Of a DNA stretch of 29,197 bases, positions 6,530 to 12,875 are shown piece by piece. The notes under the pieces were generated by a model that saw nothing but the letters and a program-made list of their open reading frames with translations, had not been told where the DNA came from and ran no database searches. The DNA lies in IMG/VR virus record IMGVR_UViG_3300006079_000006, positions 1-29,197 of that record; one strand, written 5' to 3'. Made by a program: the position numbers and the translations under genes. Position 1 is the first letter of the stretch, and each line of letters opens with the position of its first letter. The DNA is from a virus.

Positions 6530-7057
6530 ATGAAAATAATAATCCGTAAGATTAAAGACCTTATCCACGCTGAGTACAACCCCAGAGAACTAACACCAGA
6601 CCAACACCAGCAGCTTAAAGATAGCTTGACGAGGTTTGGAATGGTTGACCCTGTAATAGTAAACACCCACAAAGACAGAAAGGATATTATCGTAGGTGGA
6701 CACCAAAGGACAAAGGTCTGGCTAGAAATGGGAAACAAAGAAATTCCTACCGTAGAAGTTAAATTAAACCCAGAAAAGGAAAGGGAATTAAATATCCGAC
6801 TAAACAAAAACTCTGGTCAATGGGATTGGGAAGCACTTACAGAACATTTTGATACTGATAAGTTGGTGGAGTGGGGTTTTGAGGAGTATCAATTTCCAGA
6901 AGAATTAGACTTGGATGGATTCTTTGAGCCAGAAGAAGAAAAAGAGGAAGTATTTAAAATCACCCTTGAATATACGGAAGAAGATTATAATAAAATCATT
7001 GAAAAGTTAAGTGGTATTGAGGGAACAAAAGAGCAGATTTTTCTTGACTTATTATGA
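6530..7057 (+). CDS. ParB-like N-terminal domain protein
   Basis: A 175-aa protein with the ParB/sulfiredoxin-like fold: IKDLIHAEYNPREL at the start, LKDSLTRFGMVDPVIVN in the middle and the phosphate-binding signature VGGHQRTK (GGHQR at 56-60). In phages this domain is often found next to or fused with DNA methyltransferases. Here no methylase follows; instead the stop overlaps a DpdA-like transglycosylase by ATGA. The C-terminus is strongly acidic (EPEEEKEEV). It is not likely to be a partition protein, as no ParA or parS is seen. It may bind DNA or nucleotides for the modification enzyme. Confidence 0.75.
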   Translation: MKIIIRKIKDLIHAEYNPRELTPDQHQQLKDSLTRFGMVDPVIVNTHKDRKDIIVGGHQRTKVWLEMGNKEIPTVEVKLNPEKERELNIRLNKNSGQWDWEALTEHFDTDKLVEWGFEEYQFPEELDLDGFFEPEEEKEEVFKITLEYTEEDYNKIIEKLSGIEGTKEQIFLDLL

Positions 7058-8025
7058 GGATTTATCTTGCGTTAGCAAATGCGGGGGGGGGGTATGTTTT
7101 TAAAGATGCACCAATAGAACGATTAATGAAAATTTATCTTGCAGGATATTCAACACCTTGGGGGGGGAAAGTTGCAAGACAGGCAGAAAAAGAGATAATG
7201 GATATTTATTTAGCAGGGGCAGCAACAGGAAATAATAATTATCTATGGAGAAAAGAAAATCCTGATAAAGTTATGAATTTATTTTTAGCTGGAGGCGAAG
7301 GACATAGAAAAAATGAAATAGAAAAAGCAGGGTTGAATGCTCAAAAGATTCACGTATTGGAATCATTTTATTATATTGACGATTGGATGATACCTTACAT
7401 TAAAGACCATTGGAATTTTATGCTTGATTCTGGTGCTTTTACTTTTTTTAGTGGTAATGGAAATATAGATTGGAAAGAGTATACAAAAAAATATTGTAAG
7501 TTTATTAATGAAAATAATATTGACTTATTCTTTGAACTAGATATTGAAAAACTTACTTCGCTTAGTTATGTGGAGGATTTAAGAAAATACATTGAGGATA
7601 AAACAGGAAAACAGACTATACCAGTTTGGCGACCCTTTAGAGGAATGGATTATTGGTATAAAATGATTGAGGAATATAGTTATGTTGCTATCTCTGCGAG
7701 TGGTGCTTACGATAGTGGTTGGACAAGAAAACAGAATAGTGAAAAGATATTAAATAAATTATGTTCAGAAGCATATAAAAAAGGATGCAAAGTACACGGA
7801 TTGGGTTATACTTCATTAAAAGGATTGACTAAAGTAAAATTTGATAGCGTGGATTCTACGGCTTGGATATATGGAAATAGAGGTGGTTATTTATACCGAT
7901 TTAATGGAAGGACAATAGATAAAATAAACAAGCCAAAAGGAACAAGATTAAATTCCAAAAAGGCAGCGATTCATAATTTTAAAGAGTGGGTAAAATTTCA
8001 GAAATATGCAGAAAATAACTTATGA
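7054..8025 (+). CDS. dpdA: DpdA-like DNA guanine transglycosylase (TGT superfamily)
   Basis: A 323-aa protein with features of phage DpdA2-type enzymes, which replace guanine in DNA with a 7-deazaguanine base: LESFYYI (102-108), FMLDSGAFTFF with Asp125, FFELDIEKL with Asp163, VHGLGYTS (247-254) and SVDSTAWIYG with Asp267. Asp125 and either Asp163 or Asp267 are candidates for the catalytic pair. The Cys-rich zinc site of tRNA-type TGT is absent. The first 80 residues hold four M-x-[IL]-[YF]-L-A repeats (starting at residues 1, 25, 49 and 74) and two poly-G tracts. Clustering with queD, queE and folE strongly supports a DNA-modification role. The start overlaps the ParB-like gene. Confidence 0.8.
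   Translation: MRIYLALANAGGGYVFKDAPIERLMKIYLAGYSTPWGGKVARQAEKEIMDIYLAGAATGNNNYLWRKENPDKVMNLFLAGGEGHRKNEIEKAGLNAQKIHVLESFYYIDDWMIPYIKDHWNFMLDSGAFTFFSGNGNIDWKEYTKKYCKFINENNIDLFFELDIEKLTSLSYVEDLRKYIEDKTGKQTIPVWRPFRGMDYWYKMIEEYSYVAISASGAYDSGWTRKQNSEKILNKLCSEAYKKGCKVHGLGYTSLKGLTKVKFDSVDSTAWIYGNRGGYLYRFNGRTIDKINKPKGTRLNSKKAAIHNFKEWVKFQKYAENNL
7083..7092 (+). repeat. Poly-G tract, G10, in dpdA
   Basis: Ten consecutive Gs encode the end of Ala10 and Gly11-Gly13 of the DpdA-like protein. This is the longest G run in the window, in otherwise AT-rich DNA, and a likely slippage site. Confidence 0.9.
7160..7167 (+). repeat. Poly-G tract, G8, in dpdA
   Basis: Eight consecutive Gs cover the end of Trp36 and Gly37-Gly38 of the DpdA-like protein. 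A second slippage-prone run follows the first by about 70 bases; other runs of 8-9 Gs are at 4199-4206, 11408-11416 and 14648-14656. Confidence 0.9.
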
Positions 8026-8566
8026 AATAGATAAGGGAATTAATTTTGGTAAATGGAAAGACAAGACCTCACAATATCTATATTTTGAAAGTACTATTGA
8101 GATATTAAAAAAAATAAAAATTCCTAACTCAGTAGCAGATTATGGTGGTGGAAATGGACTATTAAAGCAATTTATTCCACAAATTAAAACTATAGATATT
8201 GACGAAAATAAGCAACCAGATTTGATTGATAATATACTAACTCATAATAACCACTACGAATTAGTAATAATAAGATTCGTTATACATTACCTTAATGATT
8301 ACGAAGTCATAGAATTATTTAAAACAATAAACGCAGACAATATACTTGTTATACAATTTGAGAATGAGGACTTAAAAACAAAATACCAAAATAGTATAAA
8401 TGAGTTTAAATATTTTAGGACAGAGAAACAATTAAAAGCATTACTACCTAAACATAAAAAAATTTACAATAGAGAATATGAAGTCACTGTAGAGTTTTAT
8501 AAGGAACGCTTAGGAGATGCAGATTATATAGCACATAAAGAGATTTTAAAGGCATACTATATATGA
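8006..8566 (+). CDS. Class I SAM-dependent methyltransferase
   Basis: A 186-aa Rossmann-fold methyltransferase. Motif I is VADYGGGNG (residues 43-51), the acidic motif II strand is TIDIDE (62-67), and the motif IV region is YELVIIRFVIHYLND (84-98). That region lacks the [DNS]PP[YFW] motif of N6-adenine/N4-cytosine methylases and the PC motif of cytosine-C5 methylases, so a small molecule or an unusual base is a likelier target. It overlaps the DpdA-like gene by 20 bases and lies before queD, so it is likely part of the same modification pathway. The substrate is not known; methylating a 7-deazaguanine is inference. Confidence 0.7.
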   Translation: MQKITYEIDKGINFGKWKDKTSQYLYFESTIEILKKIKIPNSVADYGGGNGLLKQFIPQIKTIDIDENKQPDLIDNILTHNNHYELVIIRFVIHYLNDYEVIELFKTINADNILVIQFENEDLKTKYQNSINEFKYFRTEKQLKALLPKHKKIYNREYEVTVEFYKERLGDADYIAHKEILKAYYI

Positions 8567-8588
8567 TAAGATTAATATTATTTTAACC

Positions 8589-8608
8589 GGGTTTTTTTGG
8601 ATAAACTC
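8589..8608 (+). promoter_or_regulatory. Possible leader hairpin upstream of queD
   Basis: GGGTTT (8589-8594) can pair with AAACTC (8603-8608), with one G-T pair and an 8-base loop. It lies in the 56-base gap before queD, the largest gap in this part of the window. It does not fit the preQ1 riboswitch pattern. The role, if any, is unknown. Confidence 0.25.
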
Positions 8609-8631
8609 AAATTATAAAACAAATGGATATA

Positions 8632-8991
8632 ATGTATAAAATAAGCAAAGAATTTCATTTTAGCTCAAGTCATCAACTAAAGGGATTACCAGACGACCAT
8701 CCTTGTAGTAGATTACACGGACATAACTATGTAACCACTTTTCATTTTCAAAGTCCAGAACTTAACGAGGTAGGGTTTATCATTGATTACAGAGAGCTTG
8801 ACGTAATAAAAAAATACTTGGACGACAAATGGGATCACCGCCACTTGAACGATATATTGCCGTTTAACCCTACGGCTGAATTAATTGCAGTATATTTGTA
8901 TGAAGAATTTAAAACAGATTACCCTCAATTAATAAGGGTAGATGTAAAAGAAACACCAAAGACACTAGCAAGTTATTCAACTAGTATATGA
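8632..8991 (+). CDS. queD: 6-carboxy-5,6,7,8-tetrahydropterin synthase QueD
   Basis: A 119-aa QueD (6-pyruvoyl-tetrahydropterin synthase family), which converts 7,8-dihydroneopterin triphosphate into 6-carboxy-tetrahydropterin, step two of 7-deazaguanine synthesis. The zinc ligands are His14 (SSSHQL), His29 and His31 (LHGHNY); Cys25 is the catalytic Cys, Asp68/His69/His71 lie in DHRHLND, and Glu107 is the likely pterin-anchoring residue. Length is normal. ATG 8632 gives the typical family start MYKISKEFHF; ATG 8623 would add three residues. It overlaps queE by ATGA. Key residues are intact, so it is probably active. Confidence 0.92.
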   Translation: MYKISKEFHFSSSHQLKGLPDDHPCSRLHGHNYVTTFHFQSPELNEVGFIIDYRELDVIKKYLDDKWDHRHLNDILPFNPTAELIAVYLYEEFKTDYPQLIRVDVKETPKTLASYSTSI

Positions 8992-9575
8992 AGATAAGTG
9001 AAATATTTTATTCCTTACAGGGCGAGGGTGCAAGGTCAGGAAGTGCAAACGTATTTATTAGAGTACAAGGATGCAAGACACAGAACGCTTGTTATTCAAT
9101 GGGTATAAGATGCGATACAGAGTTTGAAAGCGGTAAGGATTATTCTATTGATGAATTACTGGAAAGGATAAAAGAGTTTAATTGTAAGAACATTATTTGG
9201 ACTGGTGGAGAACCAGCCGACCAACTAACAACCGACATAGTGGAAAGGTTTAAAAAAGAAGGATATTACCAAGCGGTAGAAACAAGTGGATTATTTGCTA
9301 TTCCAGAAAATATTGACTATATTACAATATCACCAAAGGTAGCAGAACACGTTGTAAAAAAGAACTTTAAAAGGGCACACGAATTAAGATATGTAAGACA
9401 CGAAGGACAGGAGATACCACAACCACAAATAGAAGCAGACAATTACTATATTAGTCCTCACTCTGACGGATTCGATATAAATGAAAAGAATTTAAAATAT
9501 TGTATTAACCTATGTTTAAAGAATCCAAAATGGAAGCTATCGGTTCAGCAGCACAAGCTATGGAGCGTGTTATAA
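8988..9575 (+). CDS. queE: 7-carboxy-7-deazaguanine synthase QueE (radical SAM)
   Basis: A 195-aa QueE, the radical SAM enzyme that rearranges 6-carboxy-tetrahydropterin into 7-carboxy-7-deazaguanine. Family marks are FYSLQGEG (7-14), the Cys region with Cys29, Cys35 and Cys42 followed by DTEFESG, IIWTGGEP (69-76; the SAM-binding GGE), and a C-terminus PKWKLSVQQHK typical of QueE. The cluster Cys spacing is CX5CX6C, not the CX3CX2C of most radical SAM enzymes; QueE is known to vary here. The start overlaps queD by ATGA, and the end overlaps folE by 46 bases. Confidence 0.9.
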   Translation: MKISEIFYSLQGEGARSGSANVFIRVQGCKTQNACYSMGIRCDTEFESGKDYSIDELLERIKEFNCKNIIWTGGEPADQLTTDIVERFKKEGYYQAVETSGLFAIPENIDYITISPKVAEHVVKKNFKRAHELRYVRHEGQEIPQPQIEADNYYISPHSDGFDINEKNLKYCINLCLKNPKWKLSVQQHKLWSVL

Positions 9576-10069
9576 GCGAGTTTGACGACGTTACAAGAGA
9601 AGGATTAAGAGAAACCCCCAAAAGGTATATTAAGTTCTTAGACGAGTTTATAAACAAGGATAAGGAGTTTAAATTTACTACCTTTAAAAACGAGGGTATA
9701 GACGAAATGATAATACAGACAAATATTCCTTTTTATTCTTTATGTGAACACCACTTAGCACCGTTCTTTGGAGTGGCAAATATTGCCTATGTTCCAAATG
9801 ATAGAATAGTAGGTTTATCTAAGTTAGCACGGACAGTAGATTACTATGCAAGAAATTTCCAGAATCAGGAAAGAGTAACAACACAAATAGCAGAACGATT
9901 AACAAAAGAACTCAATCCCTTAGGTGTTGCAGTAGTATTGAAGGCTCAGCATCTTTGTATGGCTATGAGAGGAATAAAGAAACACGATGTATGGACAACG
10001 ACTTCTAAAATGACGGCTATCTTTAAAGAAGATTTGAGTTGTAGAAATGAGTTTTTAAACTTAATATAA
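9530..10069 (+). CDS. folE: GTP cyclohydrolase I FolE
   Basis: A 179-aa GTP cyclohydrolase I, which opens GTP to 7,8-dihydroneopterin triphosphate, the first step of both folate and 7-deazaguanine synthesis. The family core is complete: FYSLCEHHLAPFFG (Cys72, His74, His75), RIVGLSKLARTVDYYARNFQ, QERVTTQIA and HLCMAMRG with Cys143; Cys72, His75 and Cys143 are the expected zinc ligands. ATG 9530 gives a typical start; ATG 9512 would add six residues. It would supply pathway precursor during infection independently of the host enzyme. It overlaps queE and ends 6 bases before the terminase genes. Confidence 0.92.
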   Translation: MEAIGSAAQAMERVISEFDDVTREGLRETPKRYIKFLDEFINKDKEFKFTTFKNEGIDEMIIQTNIPFYSLCEHHLAPFFGVANIAYVPNDRIVGLSKLARTVDYYARNFQNQERVTTQIAERLTKELNPLGVAVVLKAQHLCMAMRGIKKHDVWTTTSKMTAIFKEDLSCRNEFLNLI

Positions 10070-10075
10070 AGTTAT

Positions 10076-10435
10076 ATGAAGACCAACAAAATCCAACAAA
10101 AGAAAAAAGCACTGATTGAAGCATTAGAGAAAACGCTTGGAATTGTAACGACTGCTTGCAAGATAGTAGGCATAGATAGGACGATGTTTTATGACTATGT
10201 GAATAACGACAAGGACTTTGCAAAGGCAGTAAAAGACGTTGAGAACATTACCTTTGACTTTGTAGAGAGCCAACTACACAAGCAGATCAAAGACAACAAT
10301 ACTGCTTCAACTATATTCTATGCTAAAACAAAGATGAAGCATAGAGGGTATGTCGAACGCACTGAAATTACTGGTGCAGAGGGGAAAGCAATAGAAATTA
10401 CGGGTTTCAATTATGTAAAGCCGAATGAAGATTAG
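10076..10435 (+). CDS. Terminase small subunit
   Basis: A 119-aa DNA-binding protein directly before the large terminase gene and overlapping it by 11 bases. The N-terminal part has a helix-turn-helix (TTACKIVGIDRTMFYDYVNN), followed by a long helical region (VENITFDFVESQLHKQIKD) for oligomerisation and a C-terminal tail with RGYVERTEITGAEGKAIEI. This is the usual layout of small terminases, which recognise the packaging site and recruit the large subunit. Confidence 0.8.
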   Translation: MKTNKIQQKKKALIEALEKTLGIVTTACKIVGIDRTMFYDYVNNDKDFAKAVKDVENITFDFVESQLHKQIKDNNTASTIFYAKTKMKHRGYVERTEITGAEGKAIEITGFNYVKPNED

Positions 10436-11765
10436 TCCAACTATAAGACCTACCAAGAAGCAAGACCAAGCCTATCAGAAGCTATTAGACAAGAAAACAA
10501 AGTATATCTTATTTGGTGGTGGTGCGGGAGGTGGGAAGTCTTGGCTCGGTTGTGAATGGCTGCTAACAAGGTGCTACTTCTACCCAGAAACAAGATGGTT
10601 CATAGGTAGGGAAGAACTGAAACGGCTAAGGGACTCAACTTTTATTACTTTCTTTAAGGTTTTCAAATATATGTTTGACCCCTTTGGTGTTACTTCAAAT
10701 CAGATGTTTAAGTATAACGGCTCAGACCATTACTTTGAGTTCTTTAATGGTTCACGGGTAGACCTCTTAGACCTTAAATACTTACCTTCAGACCCTTTGT
10801 ATGAACGGTATGGCTCGGTAGAGTACACAGGCGGTTGGATAGAAGAAGGTGGGGAGGTAGACTTCGGTGCTTTTGATGTTTTAAAAACAAGAATTGGAAG
10901 ACATTTAAACGATAAATACGATATACTAGGAAAGATGCTCATAACTTCAAACCCAAAAAAGAACTGGATTTATCATACATTCTATAAGCCTGATAAGGAA
11001 GGAATATTACCAAAAGACCACGCTTTTATTAAAGCACTTGTACAAGACAATCAATATATAGAAAGTAGGTATTTAGAATCCTTACAAGGACTAAAAGACC
11101 AAAATAAAAAAGAAAGATTATTGTATGGAAACTGGGAATACGATGACGACCCTGCAAAGCTGATGGACTATGAAGCTATCACAGACCTATTTACAAACCA
11201 AGCAAACGGACAAGGAAGTTATTTGACTGCTGACATAGCACGTTTCGGGAGAGATAAGACGGTTTTAATGGCTTGGGAAGGGTATAGGGTAGTAGAGGTT
11301 CAAAGTGCGTTAGAAACAAGCATAACGGATTCAGCAAAAATGATTGAAGAAATGAGCAAAAGGCACAATATACCCAGAAGCAGAATAGTAGTAGACGAAG
11401 ATGGTTTGGGGGGGGGTGTCAAGGATATACTTAGGTGCAAAGGGTTCGTAAATAATAGCAGACCACAAAAGGTAAAAGGGGAGGTTGAGAACTATCAAAA
11501 TTTAAAAGCACAATGTTACTTTAGACTTGCTGAACGAGTAAACCAAAGAACAATAGCAATAAGGTGTGATGCTGAAACAAGGGAAAGAATTACCGAAGAA
11601 CTGGAAGTTATTAAACAGAAAGACCCTGACAAAGACAACAAAGCTAACATTATGGGAAAGGATAAAATAAAAGATTTATTAGGAAGGTCGCCTGATTACG
11701 CTGATACATTAATGATGCGAATGTATTTTGATGTTAATAAAAATCGTATCTCGGTTTCGATATAA
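10425..11765 (+). CDS. terL: Terminase large subunit
   Basis: A 446-aa packaging motor. The ATPase has Walker A GGAGGGKS (residues 32-39), a Walker B region YTGGWIEEGGEV (134-145) and the coupling motif TSNP (174-177). The RNase H-like nuclease follows, with candidate acidic metal ligands at Asp270 (TADIARFGRDKT), Asp324/Asp326 (VVDEDGLGGG) and Asp424/Asp427 (DYADTLMM). It cuts and pumps concatemeric DNA into the prohead through the portal. A G9 tract (11408-11416) encodes GLGGG in the nuclease domain. The length is normal for the family. Confidence 0.93.
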   Translation: MKISPTIRPTKKQDQAYQKLLDKKTKYILFGGGAGGGKSWLGCEWLLTRCYFYPETRWFIGREELKRLRDSTFITFFKVFKYMFDPFGVTSNQMFKYNGSDHYFEFFNGSRVDLLDLKYLPSDPLYERYGSVEYTGGWIEEGGEVDFGAFDVLKTRIGRHLNDKYDILGKMLITSNPKKNWIYHTFYKPDKEGILPKDHAFIKALVQDNQYIESRYLESLQGLKDQNKKERLLYGNWEYDDDPAKLMDYEAITDLFTNQANGQGSYLTADIARFGRDKTVLMAWEGYRVVEVQSALETSITDSAKMIEEMSKRHNIPRSRIVVDEDGLGGGVKDILRCKGFVNNSRPQKVKGEVENYQNLKAQCYFRLAERVNQRTIAIRCDAETRERITEELEVIKQKDPDKDNKANIMGKDKIKDLLGRSPDYADTLMMRMYFDVNKNRISVSI

Positions 11766-11778
11766 AAAATATTTGTAT

Positions 11779-11786
11779 TAACTTTG
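11779..11786 (+). promoter_or_regulatory. Bacteroidetes-type -7 box (TAACTTTG)
   Basis: TAACTTTG matches TAnnTTTG in the 41-base gap after terL, followed by an A-rich leader (AAAAACTAAAAAAAAATATT) and the ATG at 11807. It probably starts a late tail-gene transcript. Confidence 0.5.
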
Positions 11787-11806
11787 AAAAACTAAAAAAA
11801 AATATT

Positions 11807-11998
11807 ATGGCAAAGGTGAAAAAAGCAAAAGAAGCAAAAGTAATTAATAGGGAATCTATATTTGCAGATGCAAAAAGTGAACTAGGGGTGCTCTCTGCGA
11901 AGTATAAGGCTTTAGCTTTATCTCAGTCAGGAGGTTCGGCACAAAGATTGAATAAAGCATCTATTGATTTGGGTAGACTAGCGAAATTGTTTGTATGA
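11807..11998 (+). CDS. Hypothetical basic protein, 63 aa
   Basis: A 63-aa protein with a Lys/Ala-rich N-terminus (MAKVKKAKEAKV) and a helical body. It is preceded by a TAnnTTTG promoter box and an A-rich leader, and overlaps the next gene by ATGA. The family is not recognised. As the first gene of the transcript it may be a small structural or assembly protein. Confidence 0.55.
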   Translation: MAKVKKAKEAKVINRESIFADAKSELGVLSAKYKALALSQSGGSAQRLNKASIDLGRLAKLFV

Positions 11999-12720
11999 AA
12001 ATAGACCTTGACGGTAAGGGATTCAATTTGCCTGTTAATTGGGAGGATGTTACTTTAGGGCAAATCATAGAGAGTGATAAACTTCTAAATGATATGCCAG
12101 ACAAGTTACATAAGGCAACTTTTGACAATAAGCCTCAAGAATATACAGACGATGACTTAATTGATAACTGGAAATTTTATCGTAAGTGGGTAGGCTTCTG
12201 GACTCAGATACCAGAGAACTACGAATTGAAAGTTGAAGACGTTACTTGGTTATATGAAGCAACCTTGATCTTTATGGGTTCTGCAACCGAAGAGGATATA
12301 ATTATTTACCCAGAGATTCATTTCAAAGGTGTTGAATATGGACTACCAGAAGCAGAGAAGCTATTAAACGGACAGACGAAAGAAATGGCTAATAGTAGTT
12401 ACGGAGAGTTTATAGAATCAGCACAATTAACAACTAAGATTAATCAATTGAAATCAGGCGACCTAACGGCTTTACCACTACTAACGGCAATACTTTACAG
12501 ACCAATGAAAGAGAGTGGCTTATTGTGGTGGAAAAAGCGAAAGGTAGCCGATTATAATGAGGGCGACGTAATGAAAAGAATGAGTCTATTTAAAGAATTG
12601 CCTATGGATAAGGTATGGAGTGCGTATTTTTTTTTAATCACGCATCTGGAGAAGTATGTAAGTGGTTTGGCGACCTCTTTAAAGGCGGAGGGAAAGGGAG
12701 TAGATACGGTTGGTATATAA
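11995..12720 (+). CDS. Tail assembly chaperone-like protein
   Basis: A 241-aa protein. The N-terminus (GFNLPVNWEDVTLGQIIESD) and middle (WVGFWTQIPENYELKVEDVTW) follow a pattern I associate with tail assembly chaperones of Bacteroidetes phages: a swd-x-[VI]-T-[LV]-x-Q-like block, then a helix with a [GF]-x-P break. The gene lies before the neck and tail genes. Near its 3' end a T9 run (12627-12635) contains T_TTT_TTT in the zero frame; a -1 shift would join it to the frame of the next gene. The assignment is moderate and based on pattern and position. Confidence 0.4.
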   Translation: MKIDLDGKGFNLPVNWEDVTLGQIIESDKLLNDMPDKLHKATFDNKPQEYTDDDLIDNWKFYRKWVGFWTQIPENYELKVEDVTWLYEATLIFMGSATEEDIIIYPEIHFKGVEYGLPEAEKLLNGQTKEMANSSYGEFIESAQLTTKINQLKSGDLTALPLLTAILYRPMKESGLLWWKKRKVADYNEGDVMKRMSLFKELPMDKVWSAYFFLITHLEKYVSGLATSLKAEGKGVDTVGI

Positions 12721-12875
12721 TGACCAAAAATATTGCTAAGACAGGGGTTTTCGGCAACAGTATTAAAGACGTTGAAAGGTCTAAGTTGTACGAAGTTTTA
12801 TACTTCGCAATGGCAGAACGGGTAGAAACAGATATGCACAATGAACATACTAGTAGCAGCACCAACAAGCGATAA
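12720..12875 (+). CDS. Hypothetical small protein, 51 aa (possible frameshift partner)
   Basis: This starts in the stop of the upstream gene (TAATG, 12718-12722) and encodes 51 residues with a helical core (SKLYEVLYFAMAERVETDM). The same frame is open upstream back to 12615, so a -1 frameshift at the T9 tract would fuse it to the preceding protein. Its end overlaps the glycosyltransferase gene by 35 bases. It could be the second tail-chaperone component; the function is not proven. Confidence 0.45.
   Translation: MTKNIAKTGVFGNSIKDVERSKLYEVLYFAMAERVETDMHNEHTSSSTNKR

Noticed and set aside
6530-7057. Plasmid-type ParB partition system
   Set aside because: Only the ParB-like N-terminal domain is present, with no ParA neighbour or parS-like site, and the gene is coupled to dpdA.
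8567-8622. preQ1 riboswitch upstream of queD
   Set aside because: The gap is short, and it lacks the preQ1-I stem, loop and A-rich tail arrangement. Only a weak hairpin is seen.
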